From Antennarius striatus (lineage: Eukaryota > Chordata > Actinopteri > Lophiiformes > Antennariidae), in contig NC_090789.1 of assembly GCF_040054535.1 (NCBI RefSeq), positions 4,336,697 through 4,400,696 of the forward strand: a stretch of 64,000 nucleotides of DNA. The letters run 5' to 3'. Positions within the stretch are counted from its first letter, which is position 1, and each line of letters starts with the position of its first letter. Below the pieces are notes generated by a model that did no database searches, had not been told where the DNA came from, and saw only the letters and a list, made by a program, of their open reading frames with translations. Made by a program: the position numbers and the translations under genes. Shown here piece by piece: positions 35,697-49,219 of this stretch.

Positions 35697-38560
35697 ATGT
35701 TTCACGGGGTACCAGTCACAGGAGGTGTTGGCGGAGGTAAGAAGTTCAAATCTTATGCCTGAAATCATGCATTCAAAATATGCAGTCAACAGACTTTCAA
35801 CATAACTGACAATATCCCTGAAAATGTTCTTTTGTTTCTTACAGCTCCAGCTAATAAACCAGAATTATATGAGGTAATTGTTTTTAAAATTATTTTATGC
35901 CTTAATCCTTGGCAAGTAGGATTTTCATGCACCTTAAAGAAACAATTACATGAACTGAATTGTAATTATCTATTTTGGATAGAAGAAATTCTTAATTATA
36001 TCGGACCTCTGATAAAATCAGAAATGTGTGATATTCTACTTATTGCTGTCACCATACATCATGTCTCTTCAGGAAGTGAAATTGTATAAAAATGCAAGAG
36101 AACGAGAGAAGTAAGTGCCTTCTATTTAGCATCTCCAAATACCAACCTAATAAAGCCTCCACTGATTCATGATGTGACCAGTGTTAAAATATCTCATCAG
36201 TACATCTTTTACTCAAGGTATGATAACATGGCGGAGTTGTTCGCTGTTGTCAAGACCCTTCAGGCCTTGGAGAAGGCCTATATCAAGGACTGTGTGACAC
36301 CTAATGAGTGAGTTGTGTTTAAAACTGAAAACATGACAACGGTGATTGTGATTGTATGTTTCTGATGTCCAAACATTGACGGTTTCAGGTACACTGCCTC
36401 ATGTTCCAGGCTGCTGGTTCAGTATAAGGCTGCTTTCAAACAGGTGCAGGGCTCTGATGTGGGCTCCATTGATGATTTTTGCAGGAAGTACAGAGTGAGT
36501 TTACATTCTCATGCATCCCCATAGAACGCTGATGATTTTATGAATCATCTAATTTTGTGTACAATACTTGTGTGCCCCATGTTTATTTTGTTTTTAAGCT
36601 TGACTGCCCATTAGCAATGGAAAGAATTAAAGAGGACCGGCCAATCACCATCAAGGATGACAAGGGCAACTTGAACCGCTGCATTGCAGATATAGTTTCT
36701 GTAAGTCCTATATGTCACCTCGATCATTTTAAACAATTGACTTAGCCAATCTTATTTTGGGCTTTGGCCAAATAATTTTTTTAATTTTTTATAAATGATT
36801 TAGGATGTTCAGCTGCAGCACTTAAATACCTGAAGTAGTTTTACTTAATTTGTCTAATTCTCTGGGCAGTTGTTGAACAACGTGAACAACTGTTACTAAC
36901 AGAGTCTACTGCCAACTTCAATCACAACTGATTAAGTCAGACAAACCAATAAAATAATGTGTTATAATGTATTATAATGACAAATATATTGTGTCTAGAT
37001 GAAGTTGGGTATGTGTTGAGCTTTCTTCCATGGCTTTTCATTTTCTTTTACCTCCTGTTTGCTCCAGCTTTTCATCACTGTAATGGACAAGCTGAGACTG
37101 GAGATCAGAGCCATGGATGAGGTAAACAAAAGAAACACAGAGCCATTATAAAAAATAGACATCAACAGTTGCTAAAAGATTCTTTTCCACTAATGCAGAT
37201 CCAGCCAGACCTGAGAGAACTGATGGAAACCATGAACAGAATGAGCAACATGCCTCCAGACTCCGAGGCAAAGGACAAAGTCAGCCTCTGGTTAGTTAGG
37301 TTTGGCCAACTGGTTTGCAGTGTTTGGGCTGTTCAACTTTGTGTTAGTTTCATGCAGGATTTAAGTCACAGTGACAGAGCATACTTGCTACGTTTGGAAT
37401 GCTTGCATTGCACGACTTGTGTGTAAATTTGGTCTAAAAAGTCAGACGAATACAGTACTGGTCCTTAATTCTTCACCTGAACATGTCAGTGTTTTAATAT
37501 ATATGTATATATTGTGCAATCTGGCTACCTTGTCTTTGGGGTGGCAGTGGCTCAGTGGTAAAGTGGGCGGTAGAGAGGGTCGTCCTATGATTTCAAGATC
37601 GGCGGTTCGATCCCTGCTCCCGCTCAAAAAAATACCCGGTGGTGAGCTGACAGTGGGAGCACCTCTGGAGCACTGCTGAGGCGCCCTTGAGCAAGGTGCC
37701 ATCCCCTTTAAAAATTACTCATTTAAGGCGCACCAAGATGTGTCTGCCTGCCACTCTACCTCCCTTGCATGCCTACAGGGCCCCTTGTGTATGTGTGTGT
37801 GTGCTACAGGGGCCTGTACACACTAATATATATATGCATGCGTTTGAATCATTAGCTAGAGTGTGCATTCTTAATTTCCCTTCGGGGATCAAAACAGTAT
37901 ATTAAATTAAAATTAAATTGAAAAATTAAATTATCTTGTGATGTACAGTTCGAAGTGTATGAAGTAAGAGTCTTGTTCGTATATATGTTTCTTGACAGTT
38001 GGCAATCTGTTGAAAACATTAGACATTTATAAAAAGTTGTTTTTCTCATTAGAATAGTTTATTGACCCTGAGGGGAAATAGCTTTTCGTTGCACTGCTCA
38101 AGAATGTTTTAAGAAAAGGTTCACATAGGCAAATAAAATAAAAGCCCCATACCACAATATACTAATAAATAAAAATTAATAAATGTGGGGACTGTGGAGT
38201 GGGAACTGGCAGTAGAGAGGTTCCCTTGAGCAAAGCACCATTCTCCTACAAGTTGCTCGTAGGGCACCCGCTGCTCTACTTGTCACTATTTACTTGTATA
38301 CCTATAGGCCCCTTGTGTGTGTATATGTGTGTTTCATGGCCTGTAACAATATACATATGTGTGTAAAAAAATAGTCTGGAGTGGAAAAATAATTTCCCCA
38401 AAGGTATGATAAAAGTTTCTTCTTATCTTTTCTCATCAGGTTGACGACCCTCAGCGGCATGTCGGCTTCAGACGAGCTGGATGACAGTCAGGTGCGGCAG
38501 ATGCTGTTTGATCTGGAATCAGCCTACAATGCCTTCAACCGCTTCCTCCACTCTTCATAA
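35697..38560 (+). CDS. vps28: ESCRT-I subunit VPS28
   Basis: Coding exons: 35697-35736, 35845-35873, 36073-36110, 36218-36307, 36389-36494, 36599-36700, 37068-37121, 37199-37290, 38440-38560 (stop 38558-38560). The joined frame gives 223 aa; human VPS28 is 221 aa. The sequence is nearly colinear with the human protein: [41 protein letters not shown], the VPS28 N-terminal core domain that packs with VPS23/TSG101 and VPS37, then the C-terminal four-helix bundle ([17 protein letters not shown] ... [30 protein letters not shown]) that contacts ESCRT-II. It sorts ubiquitinated membrane proteins into multivesicular bodies. The last intron uses the slightly weak donor CTCTG|GTTAGT, which is required to restore W-L-T-T-L-S-G. 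Confidence 0.97.
37548..37905 (+). repeat. tRNA-derived SINE with LINE-type tail, nearly full length
   Basis: The head is tRNA-like, with an A box around TGGCTCAGTGGTAAAG and a B box GGTTCGATCCC. A body with GCGCCCTTGAGCAAGGTGCC and a CCTGCATGC-type segment follows, and the tail GGAGTGTGC..AATTTCCC..GGGGATCA resembles the 3' end used by a partner LINE. It is homologous to 38195-38415 and 57463-57818 but is a different family from the 35275-type SINE. Confidence 0.8.
38195..38415 (+). repeat. 5'-truncated copy of the same SINE family
   Basis: Starts inside the body (GTTCCCTTGAGCAAAGCACC) and runs to the AATTTCCCCAAAGGTATGATAA tail, without the tRNA-like head. An inverted tail fragment of the same family (GACCCTGAGGGGAAATAG) lies just upstream at about 38050-38082. 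Confidence 0.75.
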
Positions 38561-39520
38561 AGCATCGATTCTTTGTTGATCCAATATCTCTCAAATTGTG
38601 ACACTTCTTTCTCTTTATGGTTATTGGTGGGGACTGGATTTATGTCCCATCTTACTTCATATCCCCCTGTTATTCCACTTCCATTTATTTACTATGTTCT
38701 TTATTCATGTTCTGTACTTTTCAGTTCTAATCATGTTATATATTACTTTCTACCTGTCACAACATGGTGTTTGCATCAGGGTTTTTCCTGTGCTGTGTGC
38801 TTTATAACAGCCAAACATATGTGAAGAGTTCTTATGTTGCCTTTGCTAAAAGTTTACTTCAGACTCTCTTTTTTGTTCTAATCTTAAAAAGGTTCCAAAA
38901 ATTTTATACTCAAGTTGTGCAGAGAACCTAAAGAGATGCATTATAGTGTGTGATTTGGCAGTCTGCAAAAGGAAAAAAGGTTGCAATTGCCTTTGTGTCA
39001 TCGGAAAGATAAATACTTGTATTTTACACTTTGGTACCCAAATTCTATCTGCTCTCTTCCAGTTGTGCTAAGATTATCATTTTTTTTGTTCTGTCGGGCG
39101 TGTTTTTTCTGTCACACTTTACTTCTGTAGAGTTCCACATTAGTTTTTGTAATAGAATAAAAGAAGCTGACAAAGTTATTGGTTATTGGAAAATAAATAC
39201 AGATGTAATAATATTTTGGAAGATGTTTAGACCGCACTTAGTAATTATATTTCCAGTTTTGTTGAAGGAATAATGTGTTAATTTTCCTCCCCTCTTCTGT
39301 TAACGCATCTAATCCATATTTCCTTTTAGTGAGATTCAGGCCACATTAAGCTTGGTGGATGTACCTCCATCTTATATTGCTTATTGATTATGGTTTATCC
39401 TCAAACACCTTTAGGGAGAACATATTTATTAAGATTTATAAATGTAAATAAAAGTGTTGATTTTTAAATATGAGCATGTACCACATTTTTAGAAATAAAG
39501 ATGGAAAATCTGCCTCAAGC
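38561..39520 (+). other. vps28: vps28 3' UTR
   Basis: AT-rich sequence after the vps28 stop with AATAAA at 39156-39161, 39447-39452 and 39494-39499. The last is followed by a GT-rich segment, so it is the favoured site. Confidence 0.5.
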
Positions 39521-41170
39521 TGGACTTGTGTTGTGCTGATTGTGTAAAAACGGATCCCTGTTTTTATCATTGAATTCAAAACATGAACTTGTGATTTGAA
39601 ATTTTTTTCTGGTGTAAGGGGAATCAGTGAGAGTTGTTCTTACTATCTTCTATGCATTAGTGATAAGGTTTCAGCTGCTGAGTTGTACAGCAACAATATA
39701 ATGACCTGTGTGCAGATAAAAACATGGTAGGTGCCAAAAATTTTGTGTATACTGTTGATGCCAAGTTCTAATTAATGGTACTACATCAAATACAAGTCAT
39801 GACATTTAAACTCTTCGAACACGAAGTTCCTGTACTAGGACCCTTATTTTGCAATACTGTACTAGCCAGACTGCTGACATTCTCAAAATGTTAATTGCCA
39901 TTATGAAGTACACGTTTTTCCAACTGTTCTTCTGGCAAACATTTAACCACTTTTTTTCCATCTGAACAAATTCTGCCGAGTGGAAGCATGAAAATGTTTC
40001 TGCTTCAAATGATGAAACATCTGTTCCTCGAATGGGTGAAGAAGACCAAAAATCTGATCTAAATTTCAGTTCTTGTCTTTGATACTTGGTGCTTTATGCT
40101 TCTGACTCACATCATTCAGTACTCGAATATTATTGACCTCAGTGTACTGACTTGAGCTTTATTAGGCCAACCTAGCCTTAATACAGAATTTATGTCTGAT
40201 TAAAGATACTTCACTGGGGATTATGCTCCATGTAAGCAGGAAGTAACAAAAACAATGAAGATCTAAAGTATCTTTGCACAATCTCGTCATGCACATAATT
40301 TGGGATGCTTGCAAAAGGACGGTATAGTTACCCTAAAAACAAAAAAGACAGCAAAATGTGCAATATTTTAGTCATCATCCCCAGAATAAATCAACAACAC
40401 TGGACCTATCCTGCATTTTCCATAATGCAAAGCAATAAAATCTTTCATTAGACCATCCCTGATCAAAATGACATGAAATACTCCAGTATATACAATACTG
40501 TACGCACAGGTTTACAGTTCAATTGACTGCAAGGTTTATTTGGCTATTGGATTCTAATGTGAATTCGCTTAAACATTTATGACTTTTTTCCTGTATTTTT
40601 TTGTCCTTGTTTTAATTTATTGCATTTCCTCTTATTTCCCCTGCATCTCTATATTTAATGCAGATATTTGAATTCTGCTGCTGCTCCCAATAAAGGGGCA
40701 AATATGTTCAGCACTCAACATATTACTCATACTGAGAGTAAATCTAGTTCCTTATTAACTTTATCTTTACGTAATCATCAACAAAAACAATAGCAAAAAC
40801 AAAACAAAACAAAAAAACAAGAACCACGGCAGTCACAGACTGCAACATCCCGTGACAGCTCTGAATTCAAAATTTTACCCTGACCTACTTGCATAGGTCA
40901 AAGATCAAAGCCAGTTCTCTGACCTAATGTCATAGATCAAATCAGTAGCTTTGCTCTATAGTCTCACTCACACTGGCCTTCTCCCTCAACTTTCTATCTT
41001 ATCCAGTTCCTGAGTGTACAAAAGTTGAAATTTGACCATGACCTAGTTTTCTCAAGGTCAACGTCATCATCTCATTTTCATCCCCATTTGCTGCCCGAGT
41101 GATGTGCTTTTTGTTTTATCTTTCTATGGGTTGGTGGACTAGAGAACGGACGAACACACGAACACTGACA
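39521..41170. other. intergenic between vps28 and mapk15
   Basis: No gene is seen. The segment from about 40840 to 41170 looks like an old interspersed repeat: it has several TGACCT(A)/AGGTCA half-sites in both orientations, a CCCGAGTGATGTGC segment, an ACGGACGAACACACGAACAC run, and ends in CTGAAGCGGGATGTAA. I cannot assign a family. Confidence 0.4.
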
Positions 41171-41199
41171 ATTACAATACATCACCTCTCTGAAGCGGG

Positions 41200-41588
41200 A
41201 TGTAAATAAGTTTCTGAATCTTGAGCGCTGCGTTTAAATCACTTCCTTGTCTGACGTCATCAGAAGCTCTAACATTCGCCATTCGTGCTGCGGCTCCTTT
41301 AAGACCGCGAGTGTATCCGTTACCAAGACGACACGACACGACAGAACTGCAGCAGCTTGAGCCTGAACGACAGGAAGTATTCAGAATTAGAGGATAAACT
41401 ATTAGGAAACAAGTGAGTGCGGCTAAATAGACGGAGCCGCTGCTTTTCGACCTACACTGACCGGACGATAATCTCCGCGACGTCCGGCCACAAATTGGGA
41501 TTGTTTTCTGACGCTGCGGCTACAGAACACCTGTTCCCTGGACGCTCAAGCTTTTCTGCGCAGCAATCAGAAAGTATGATGCTACTTT
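41200..41588 (+). promoter_or_regulatory. mapk15: mapk15 promoter and 5' leader
   Basis: GC content rises sharply here. A perfect palindromic TGACGTCA lies at 41252-41259. A donor-like CAAG|TGAGTG at about 41410 suggests an optional leader intron. A GTTACC-AAGACGAC sequence near 41320 loosely resembles an RFX X-box, which would suit a ciliary gene, but the second half-site is poor. Confidence 0.45.
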
Positions 41589-43877
41589 ATGCATGAATGC
41601 AAGAACCAACATCTAAAGACAATGAACCAAAAGCATGGATCGGCATTCGTGTCTGAGGTGGAGGAACACATTACCCTCAAGTATGAAATCAAGAAGAGGT
41701 TAGGGAAGGGGGTGAGTGACTTCATACCGCTTATTTATACTGGTTTAATAGAAAATAACATGCATTTATCTCAGTGGGCATAATCACATTTCTAACCAGT
41801 GCAAACAAATACTATTTACAAATGCTTAGTAATTTTTTAAAAGCTTTTTTACTGTGCACATGAAATTCAACCACATATTTAACCCATGTGCTACAGTCTT
41901 AAGACTAATCTCTTGACTAAGCCTGACTTAAGTTATTTTGTGAATGCCAGTAATACAGGATTTATGTACTTTGACAGAACAAACACCTTTTGCAACTCAG
42001 CTGATGTGAAACACATTTGTCCTCTGGAAACCTGTTTGCTTTCCTCTCCAGTGCTGCAGTTGCCAGATGACCTAGAAATCAAACTTGTTTCTCTCCATAG
42101 AAGGTATACAGAGACTCCTAAAACGCTGCTCTGGTGGAAATGACCAGGTGGTAATTGCCACGTCAGCTGGCTATCCGAATGTACCTGAGAATGACTCATG
42201 TTACCATCCTGAAGAGCCTGTTTGTACATGTGGGGCTATAGTATCCCAAGCACTGTTGCTTCAGGGTGATCAACACCGCGCTGTGTGACTTTACAGTCAT
42301 AAACTGCCTTCACTCGTCTGTTTTTCTTGTAATCACTATGGCTTCATTCGGATCCAGGAGTGCTGTGTGCATTACGTCCAATATTTCCAGTGACAGTGCT
42401 CTCCTGTGTCTCATCCATAGCAGTGCCGTTTTTATATGCAATACCTGTATGTCAGATCCTATCACCATGGGAACAGACACCTAGAATTTGGATCACTTAA
42501 CCTCTCCTAACAGATGACCTGAAGTTTTATTATGTGTCTATCTCAGGCTTATGGTATCGTATGGAAGGCAGTCGACAGACAAACAGGTGAGATTGTGGCT
42601 GTTAAGAAGATTTTTGACGCCTTCAGGAACAGGACAGATGCTCAGGTGTGTGCTTCATGTGGCTGATAATGACTTTATGCCATGATTATAACTGATTCAT
42701 TAACTTTGTCACATCATATTTATTATCCAGCCCAAGTTACAATTCTTTTCACCAACTGAGCCCTTCAGAATGAAGCAAAATGCTGTCAACAATTGCTTTT
42801 CTGATATGACCCTTTTAACTGAGAATGAACATTCTGAATGGATCTTTAGAGGTTAAAAAAAGTCGAAGTAATAGAGAACAATAGAGAGACTAACAGGGAG
42901 ATATTATTTGTGCAAGAAAAGATTAATTCCTGACAAATGTTGCCTCTCTAATATGCTTCAATGGAAATATGTTTAGCTATTTTTTGAATAGTACTGGATT
43001 CTTGTGTGTGCTGATTTTAGGGCTGCATGTTACACCTTGTTGAAGGTCATATCCTAACTGATTTTCTATCCTGTTGCAGCGGACATTCAGGGAAATCCTG
43101 TTCCTTCAGGTAACAAGAATTCTCACCCCATCAACAAACGCATCGCATCAGTCTTACAGTTTAAAATCTTAAATCCTTCATGATTGAGAAAACAGCTCAC
43201 ACACATGTAACAAGAGGGAAATATGCTGTTACATTCCCTTCCACGTTGCCTCGTTTATTACAACCCTGTTCCACTTTCCTCACTTTTTGTGTTTGTTTTA
43301 TTTTTATTCATTACTGTTCCTTCATATTTATATGCATGAAACATGTTGGAAATGTTTCTTTTTCAGCTCCAGAGTTTACCAGATTCTCATGATAATGACT
43401 CGTAGGTGGATAAAACTTCCTTTTGGCTTGTCCCATTAGGGGCTGCCATTGTGTGATTTTTTTTTTTCTCCATTTAGATACATGCTCTTATACTTTTGTT
43501 GAGGCACAGGAAAATTGAAAGTGAAACAATACAAATATAACAAGAACGGCAGAGGATAAGCTACTCATTATTTGCTGACCTTCATTTCTGTGGCCTTCAT
43601 TTTTGCCACCACCCTCAGTCAGCTGCTGTCACGAACAGTGACCATTACATAACTCCTATTTAAACTTTCCATGATGTTTACACATCCTGCCAGTTATAGC
43701 AACTAGAGGTAGCTGTCTGTGTGTCTTTGTCTCTAAAGAAATTGTATTCCCCTTGCAGGAGTTTGGAGACCATCCCAACATTGTCAAACTTCTAAATGTC
43801 ATCAGAGCCCACAATGATAAAGATATTTACCTCATCTTTGAATACATGGGTGAGCGTTGAAAGCTCTTCTATGGTCT

Positions 43878-43918
<41 letters not shown>

Positions 43919-46900
43919 TGTGTGTGTGTTGGCTGCCTCCACTGTCTTACTGCTGAGTCCACAGTTTGGCCTCTCCCTCTCTGCAGTCTAATCCATGAAT
44001 CAACACCAGCGTTTCGAGCACAGATCTCCTGTTTCTCTCTGGCATTTATTTATCAGGAAACTGTTTTTCTGTTGAAATAATTGTGCATGTGATACAGACA
44101 TTTCTCTGTCAAGTTGTAGCCACACATTTAATTTACAATCCAGCTATCCTTGAATGTTGCTTTAAGTGTAACTTTTTCTTTCTGTTTTGTACCAGATACC
44201 GACCTACATGCAGTGATAAAGAAAGGCACGTTACTAAAAGATGTCCATAAACGTTACGTGATGTACCAACTCCTCAAAGCCATTAAATACTTGCATTCAG
44301 GAAATGTTATCCACAGGGACCAAAAGGTACGCTAGGTGGAGCTCGTCAACAGTTAGTTGTGGAAAAATAAAGATACATCCTCATGTTTTAAATCATAAAG
44401 CATAGAAATACTACAAAATCTTTGTTTTGCAATGCTTTCAACCAATGTTTGATATAGAGTACATCACATTCGCACAATGCTGAAATTGCTGATTGCTTGA
44501 ACAGAAAGTTTAACAGTCATAATTAGAATTCAATCCCTCCCTTTTACCTTTTATTTTAATTGTCTGTTATATTCCCTTCCCTCAGCCCTCCAGATAAATG
44601 AAAATGAAGCTACTATTGTCCTAAACTATGTCTTTCTTGTCTGTGCCTCCCATAGCCTTCCAACGTGTTGTTGGATTCCGACTGTGTAGTTAAGCTGTGT
44701 GATTTCGGATTGTCCAGATCACTCAACAAGATCCAAGAGGACAGCGGCAATCCAGCTCTGACGGAGTACGTGGCGACACGGTGGTACAGAGCCCCCGAGA
44801 TCCTGCTGGGATCCACAAGGTATCAGAACAGGGATTAGCCTCAGCTGTCAGTAACTGCACCAATACCTCTGCATCACAGTTGATTGAACAGTTCTGAATA
44901 TTGTCTTTTAATTCAACTTCTTTGAAAAAATAGCTATGAGTGTACCAGACTGTGAAAATTGTAATTCTTGTCCAAAGATACACAAAAGGTGTGGACATGT
45001 GGAGCCTCGGCTGCATCCTGGGAGAGATGCTGCTGGGAAAGGCCTTATTCCCCGGGACCTCCACCATTAACCAAGTAGAGAAAATCATGAGTTCCATACC
45101 ACACCCCAGCGCAGAAGGTAAATTAATTTGAATCCCTCACATTTTACCTCAAGCAATGATCAATATTAATTTCTTTGAATTAATTAAGCATGATCTAATT
45201 TTCAGATATTCTTGCAATCAAGTCTGAATATGGATCTTCTGTCATTCAAAGGATGTTACTGAAGTAAGAAAATATTCCTGCTGCACACAGAATATGTTAC
45301 TAATGGATTCTCATGTCTTCTTTTTCATTAGGTATTGTTTCTCAATTCACATGCAGTATTTTATTTGTATGTGAATTCAGTTTGGGAACAGTAGGATTAT
45401 TTAGAAGTTATTTGGAGGTTGTGCTTATTATATAGTCATAGCGATTATTGCTGCGATGTAATTATGGAGTGACAAATCAGAATAATTACTAGAACACTGA
45501 TTGCTTAACATGTTCAAAAGGTGTGGCAGAGTGTGATGAGATGTTTTAGTGGGCAGGTAGAATCAAATTGTCTGTTTGATCTGAATCCAGGGCTTTGTTT
45601 GCGAGGTTTCCTTCACACTGTACAGAATAACTCTTTAATGGACCCATGTTCTTTTATTTTCCTTGCTAAATATTGACTACGTACTCAGATTTGTCTAGGT
45701 ATTTTCAGTCAAATCCTAAATATACAATCCAACAACATCCCAGGGAGTCACTTCCTCTGCCGTCTATTTTTGAACTAAAGGTGAATTTCTGCTATGTAAA
45801 AAGTTGTGAGAAGTGAGCCAACCAGACTTGCACAAAATGCACCTCATACTTCTAGCATCTTGATGCTAATGTAGCTGCTGCCAGCATAACAGGCCTGATT
45901 TTGTCAAGAAGGTTTGTGCAAATGGTACTTGATTGTGATGCCAAATCACTTAAGCTCTTTTCCTTCACTCAACAACAAGACAACAGGTGCCTTTGGAGGA
46001 TCTACTCCATTCGTCTGTGCCTGCTGATGCTCTGGACTTGTTGAAAGGTTTGCTGGTTTTCAACCCGGACAAGCGGCTAACAGCTGAACAAGCCCTCGAA
46101 CATCCATATGTAGCCAGGTATTAAGGATCAAACATCCCCACTAATGATGGTGAATTAGTAGGTGTAGCCTCATTAAACTCACAGCAAGAGGATTACAAAG
46201 ATTTCTTTTTTTTGTTTGGTTTTGTTTGATTAATTAAATTTAAAAAATGGATGGTATGCTCCTGGTGCTGAGTAGAGATTGAAGAGATTAGTATTTACAT
46301 GAATGATTATGGTGCTGGTATTTGTATTGGGTGCTATCCTATTTCCACAATTGTGTTTTTGTCCCTGTAGATTTCACAGCCCAGCCAAGGAGCCAGCTCT
46401 TAACTACGATGTCGTTTTGCCAGTGGATGATGATGTGCAGCTATCTGCTGTTCAATACCGCAACAAACTGTATGAGGTACACAAAGAGTCATAAAGGACA
46501 TTTTGTCATTCCATCTGATCACATTGAGTAACTAAACAGTAATTTTCCCATTCTCTATCTGCAGATGATGCAAGAGAGGAGGAATCATCAGGGGATGCTA
46601 AGGCTAATCCAGTCAAAAGACAGGAGCTGTGCAGATAGTGGAGAGAAGCACCATGTAGGAGCGAATGGCAGTAAGGATGATGATCATGAGGTGAAAGCAC
46701 AACATGAAGGGACCGATGAAACAAACTACGTGCCTTCAAAAGCAAGCACCACCAAGCCAGGGACTGTAAATATGCCATCTGCTGTGGTCAAGATGGATCC
46801 TGTAGCCGGCGTCGGCTGTGGAAAACTCACATATAACCCCATCACACATGCCCCAAGTATGTGTGAGCTTATCTCTCCAGGTTCTGCACAAGGCTGGCTA

Positions 46901-48140
46901 TCAAACCTTTTTTGGTACTAACCAAAATATACTCACTCTGTATCTTTAATCTACTTGATTCTGATATAAATATGGCCAAATATTTGTGTTTGCCTGTAAG
47001 TGTTAACTGTCCAAAGGTTTATGCATTTTCAATGAAATCTGAACTATACATGTCTTCTAACAAACAGTACAAACAGTTTAAAAGTACTCCCAAAGAAAAA
47101 ACAAACCCTTCTTTTCTTTTTTACTTTCAGATGGTTTTCTTCAGAGTACAACCCGTCCTCATTATTACCATTCCACTGCAGCAAGCACGAGACAAGTGGA
47201 ACAAACCAGTAACACAAATGCAGCATCACCATCCAGAGAGTGCAACAACACTGACGTAGTAAGCAACCGACTAAGAGAAGCTGGAAAAATTAATTTTGGA
47301 ATGGGACCATAAGAACCATAAGACCATAAGAAGACAGTGCTGACCAAATATGAAACAGGATGTCGCTGCCTCTTTTTTTTTTGCTTTGGAATATTTTCAG
47401 AAACATATTTATTGCACTTTAGGTGTTCACAGGAAGTGTCTGCCAGATTGTAGCCTGTATTGTGAGGCTATCAAGCATAGAGTGTAGTTTTACAACAATA
47501 TTATCTCTCCGGTGGTGACATACTTCTTAAATGTTCCGTTTTGTTTTCTCTAGATTTCAACATGTTTTTGATCTTTACATCTTAACGTTTTATTATGGGC
47601 TGTGTTCACTTGCTTCTAGTCATGACCATGCTGTGTGGCTGACTTGATATTTTCTTTGTCTGTTTTTCTTACCCTTACTAGTCCATGGACCAGATTCTGC
47701 AGAGAGGACGTTCAGCCCCTGCGACCCACAGTCGATCCTTTTCATCGGCCATAAACCAAACCCAGAACAACCTGTTGGTTCGCAAGGATGAGCTGTCTCT
47801 GACCTCTGGGCTACAAGTCACTGTTGCACACCTGGTCTGTTCACTGTACCTCAGGACATTCTTGATGAAATATTGATTCAAATATAGTATTAATTAAAAT
47901 ACATATAATTTTAAAGTTTCAATAAGGTATTTTGATTAATCTATTATTTTCTTGCCCGTACAGAACCAGCGTTCAAATTCTCAGACTCGACCACATTTCA
48001 GCAAGAAAGTATTTCAGAGTAACTGCAATGTGGCGGCTGCAGGTGACCCTCGAGCCAAACTGGGCAGCTACACTCAGGCCTACGGTACTATCAACAAGAG
48101 TGAACTTGATAGTCTGCTTCGAAGCCAACCTTCCAACTAG
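41589..48140 (+). CDS. mapk15: mitogen-activated protein kinase 15 (ERK7/8)
   Basis: Coding exons: 41589-41711, 42547-42645, 43080-43109, 43759-43849, 44196-44326, 44656-44819, 44978-45117, 45206-45263, 45980-46117, 46371-46476, 46565-46856, 47131-47258, 47682-47834, 47964-48140 (stop 48138-48140). The frame closes at 609 aa; human MAPK15 is 544. Kinase motifs are intact: glycine loop GKGAYG at 39-44, catalytic Lys61 in VAVKK, HRDQKPSN at 154-161 with the Gln typical of ERK7/8 instead of Leu, DFG at 174-176, TEY activation motif at 194-196, [10 protein letters not shown], and [14 protein letters not shown]. The tail is long, disordered and poorly conserved, but ends in the family hallmark [13 protein letters not shown]7/8 autophosphorylates and acts in ciliogenesis, autophagy and genome stability. 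Translation could instead start at ATG 41622, which has a better context. The tail exon ends at 46856, 47258 and 47834 were chosen by phase, and 45980 follows a weak acceptor. Confidence 0.93.
43880..43930 (+). repeat. (TG)n microsatellite in mapk15 intron
   Basis: About 25 TG units with one interruption, starting about 30 bp after the end of the exon that encodes IYLIFEYM. Confidence 0.95.
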
Positions 48141-48990
48141 TACCCACCATTATTTTAGTGGTTACATAAAAGAGGATTCCACAACATTCCACAACGTTTG
48201 CCTTGTGACAGGATATAAATCACACAGCAAAATGAAAGAAAAAGAGGAAAGAAAAAAAGCTCAAATGTCATTTTTATAATGTGTAGATTTTACTGATTAT
48301 GACAGCAAATATATATTTGTAAAAATCTATTGTGTTTGGATATTACATTTCTGTTTAACTATAGCAGCATTTTATCATAATGTTTGTATTTTATTTAAAT
48401 AATATAAGCATTAATTACCAAGTTGAATTATATTTGTTAATGAATGCAATAATTTAATTGTTTTTTTGGAACTATGCACCACTTTTTGCACGTCATCTGA
48501 AAGGTTAAGTTGTCGATCTGTGTAAAATATGCAAATTGTTTAAATGATGGTATGCATCAAGGATTTGTTGTAGGAATCTTACTTTTCATGTCAATATGGC
48601 AGTAACAGAAAATAGATGATATGTTCTTTTCATGTGGTCACAAAGCAAAAACATTCAAGTTTCTTTTTTTTTCTATATTTAAGCAGAGGTTAATATCAGG
48701 TATTTTAAATTTGTAATAATATACAAATATCACCAGAGCAATGTAAATATCTTTATATATCTTTATATTTATATAGATAAATAAGCTTTGGCAGGAATTT
48801 GGGTCCTGCTGATAAATTATACTAATAATGTTAGTAATAATATCAATGTTAAAGTGGCATTATTTATTAGTAAAGTAGAAACTTTGATGAAATGTTTAAT
48901 CCAATGTTTCGCCAATCTTTTCATGTAAACTAATGCAATTCCTTTATCCTGTAAGAAAATAAATAATAATAAATAATAAACAACTCTTTA
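48141..48990 (+). other. mapk15: mapk15 3' UTR
   Basis: Very AT-rich sequence after the mapk15 stop, ending near a cluster of overlapping AATAAA/AATAAT hexamers (first at 48958-48963). No other feature was recognised. Confidence 0.5.
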
Positions 48991-49219
48991 ATATTCGACG
49001 CACGATGGGGGCGCACTACCAGCATTCTGTATAACAAGCATGTAATTTTTTAATTTTTCTATTTTTTTATTTATAAGTAGACAGACAACTGGTGCTGAAG
49101 ATGACGTAACATGATATGGTTACGTTGAAATAAAATACGTATCCTGCTCAAGAACGACACGTGCTTTGCATCAAAGCAAAAACTTAACATATATATATTT
49201 TTTTGCCTTATTTATGAAG

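Larger units (their letters stand above)
37291..38439 (+). other. vps28 last intron, loaded with SINE copies
   Basis: A 1.15-kb intron, most of which is SINE-derived: a nearly full forward copy, a 5'-truncated forward copy and an inverted tail fragment between them. Confidence 0.7.
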
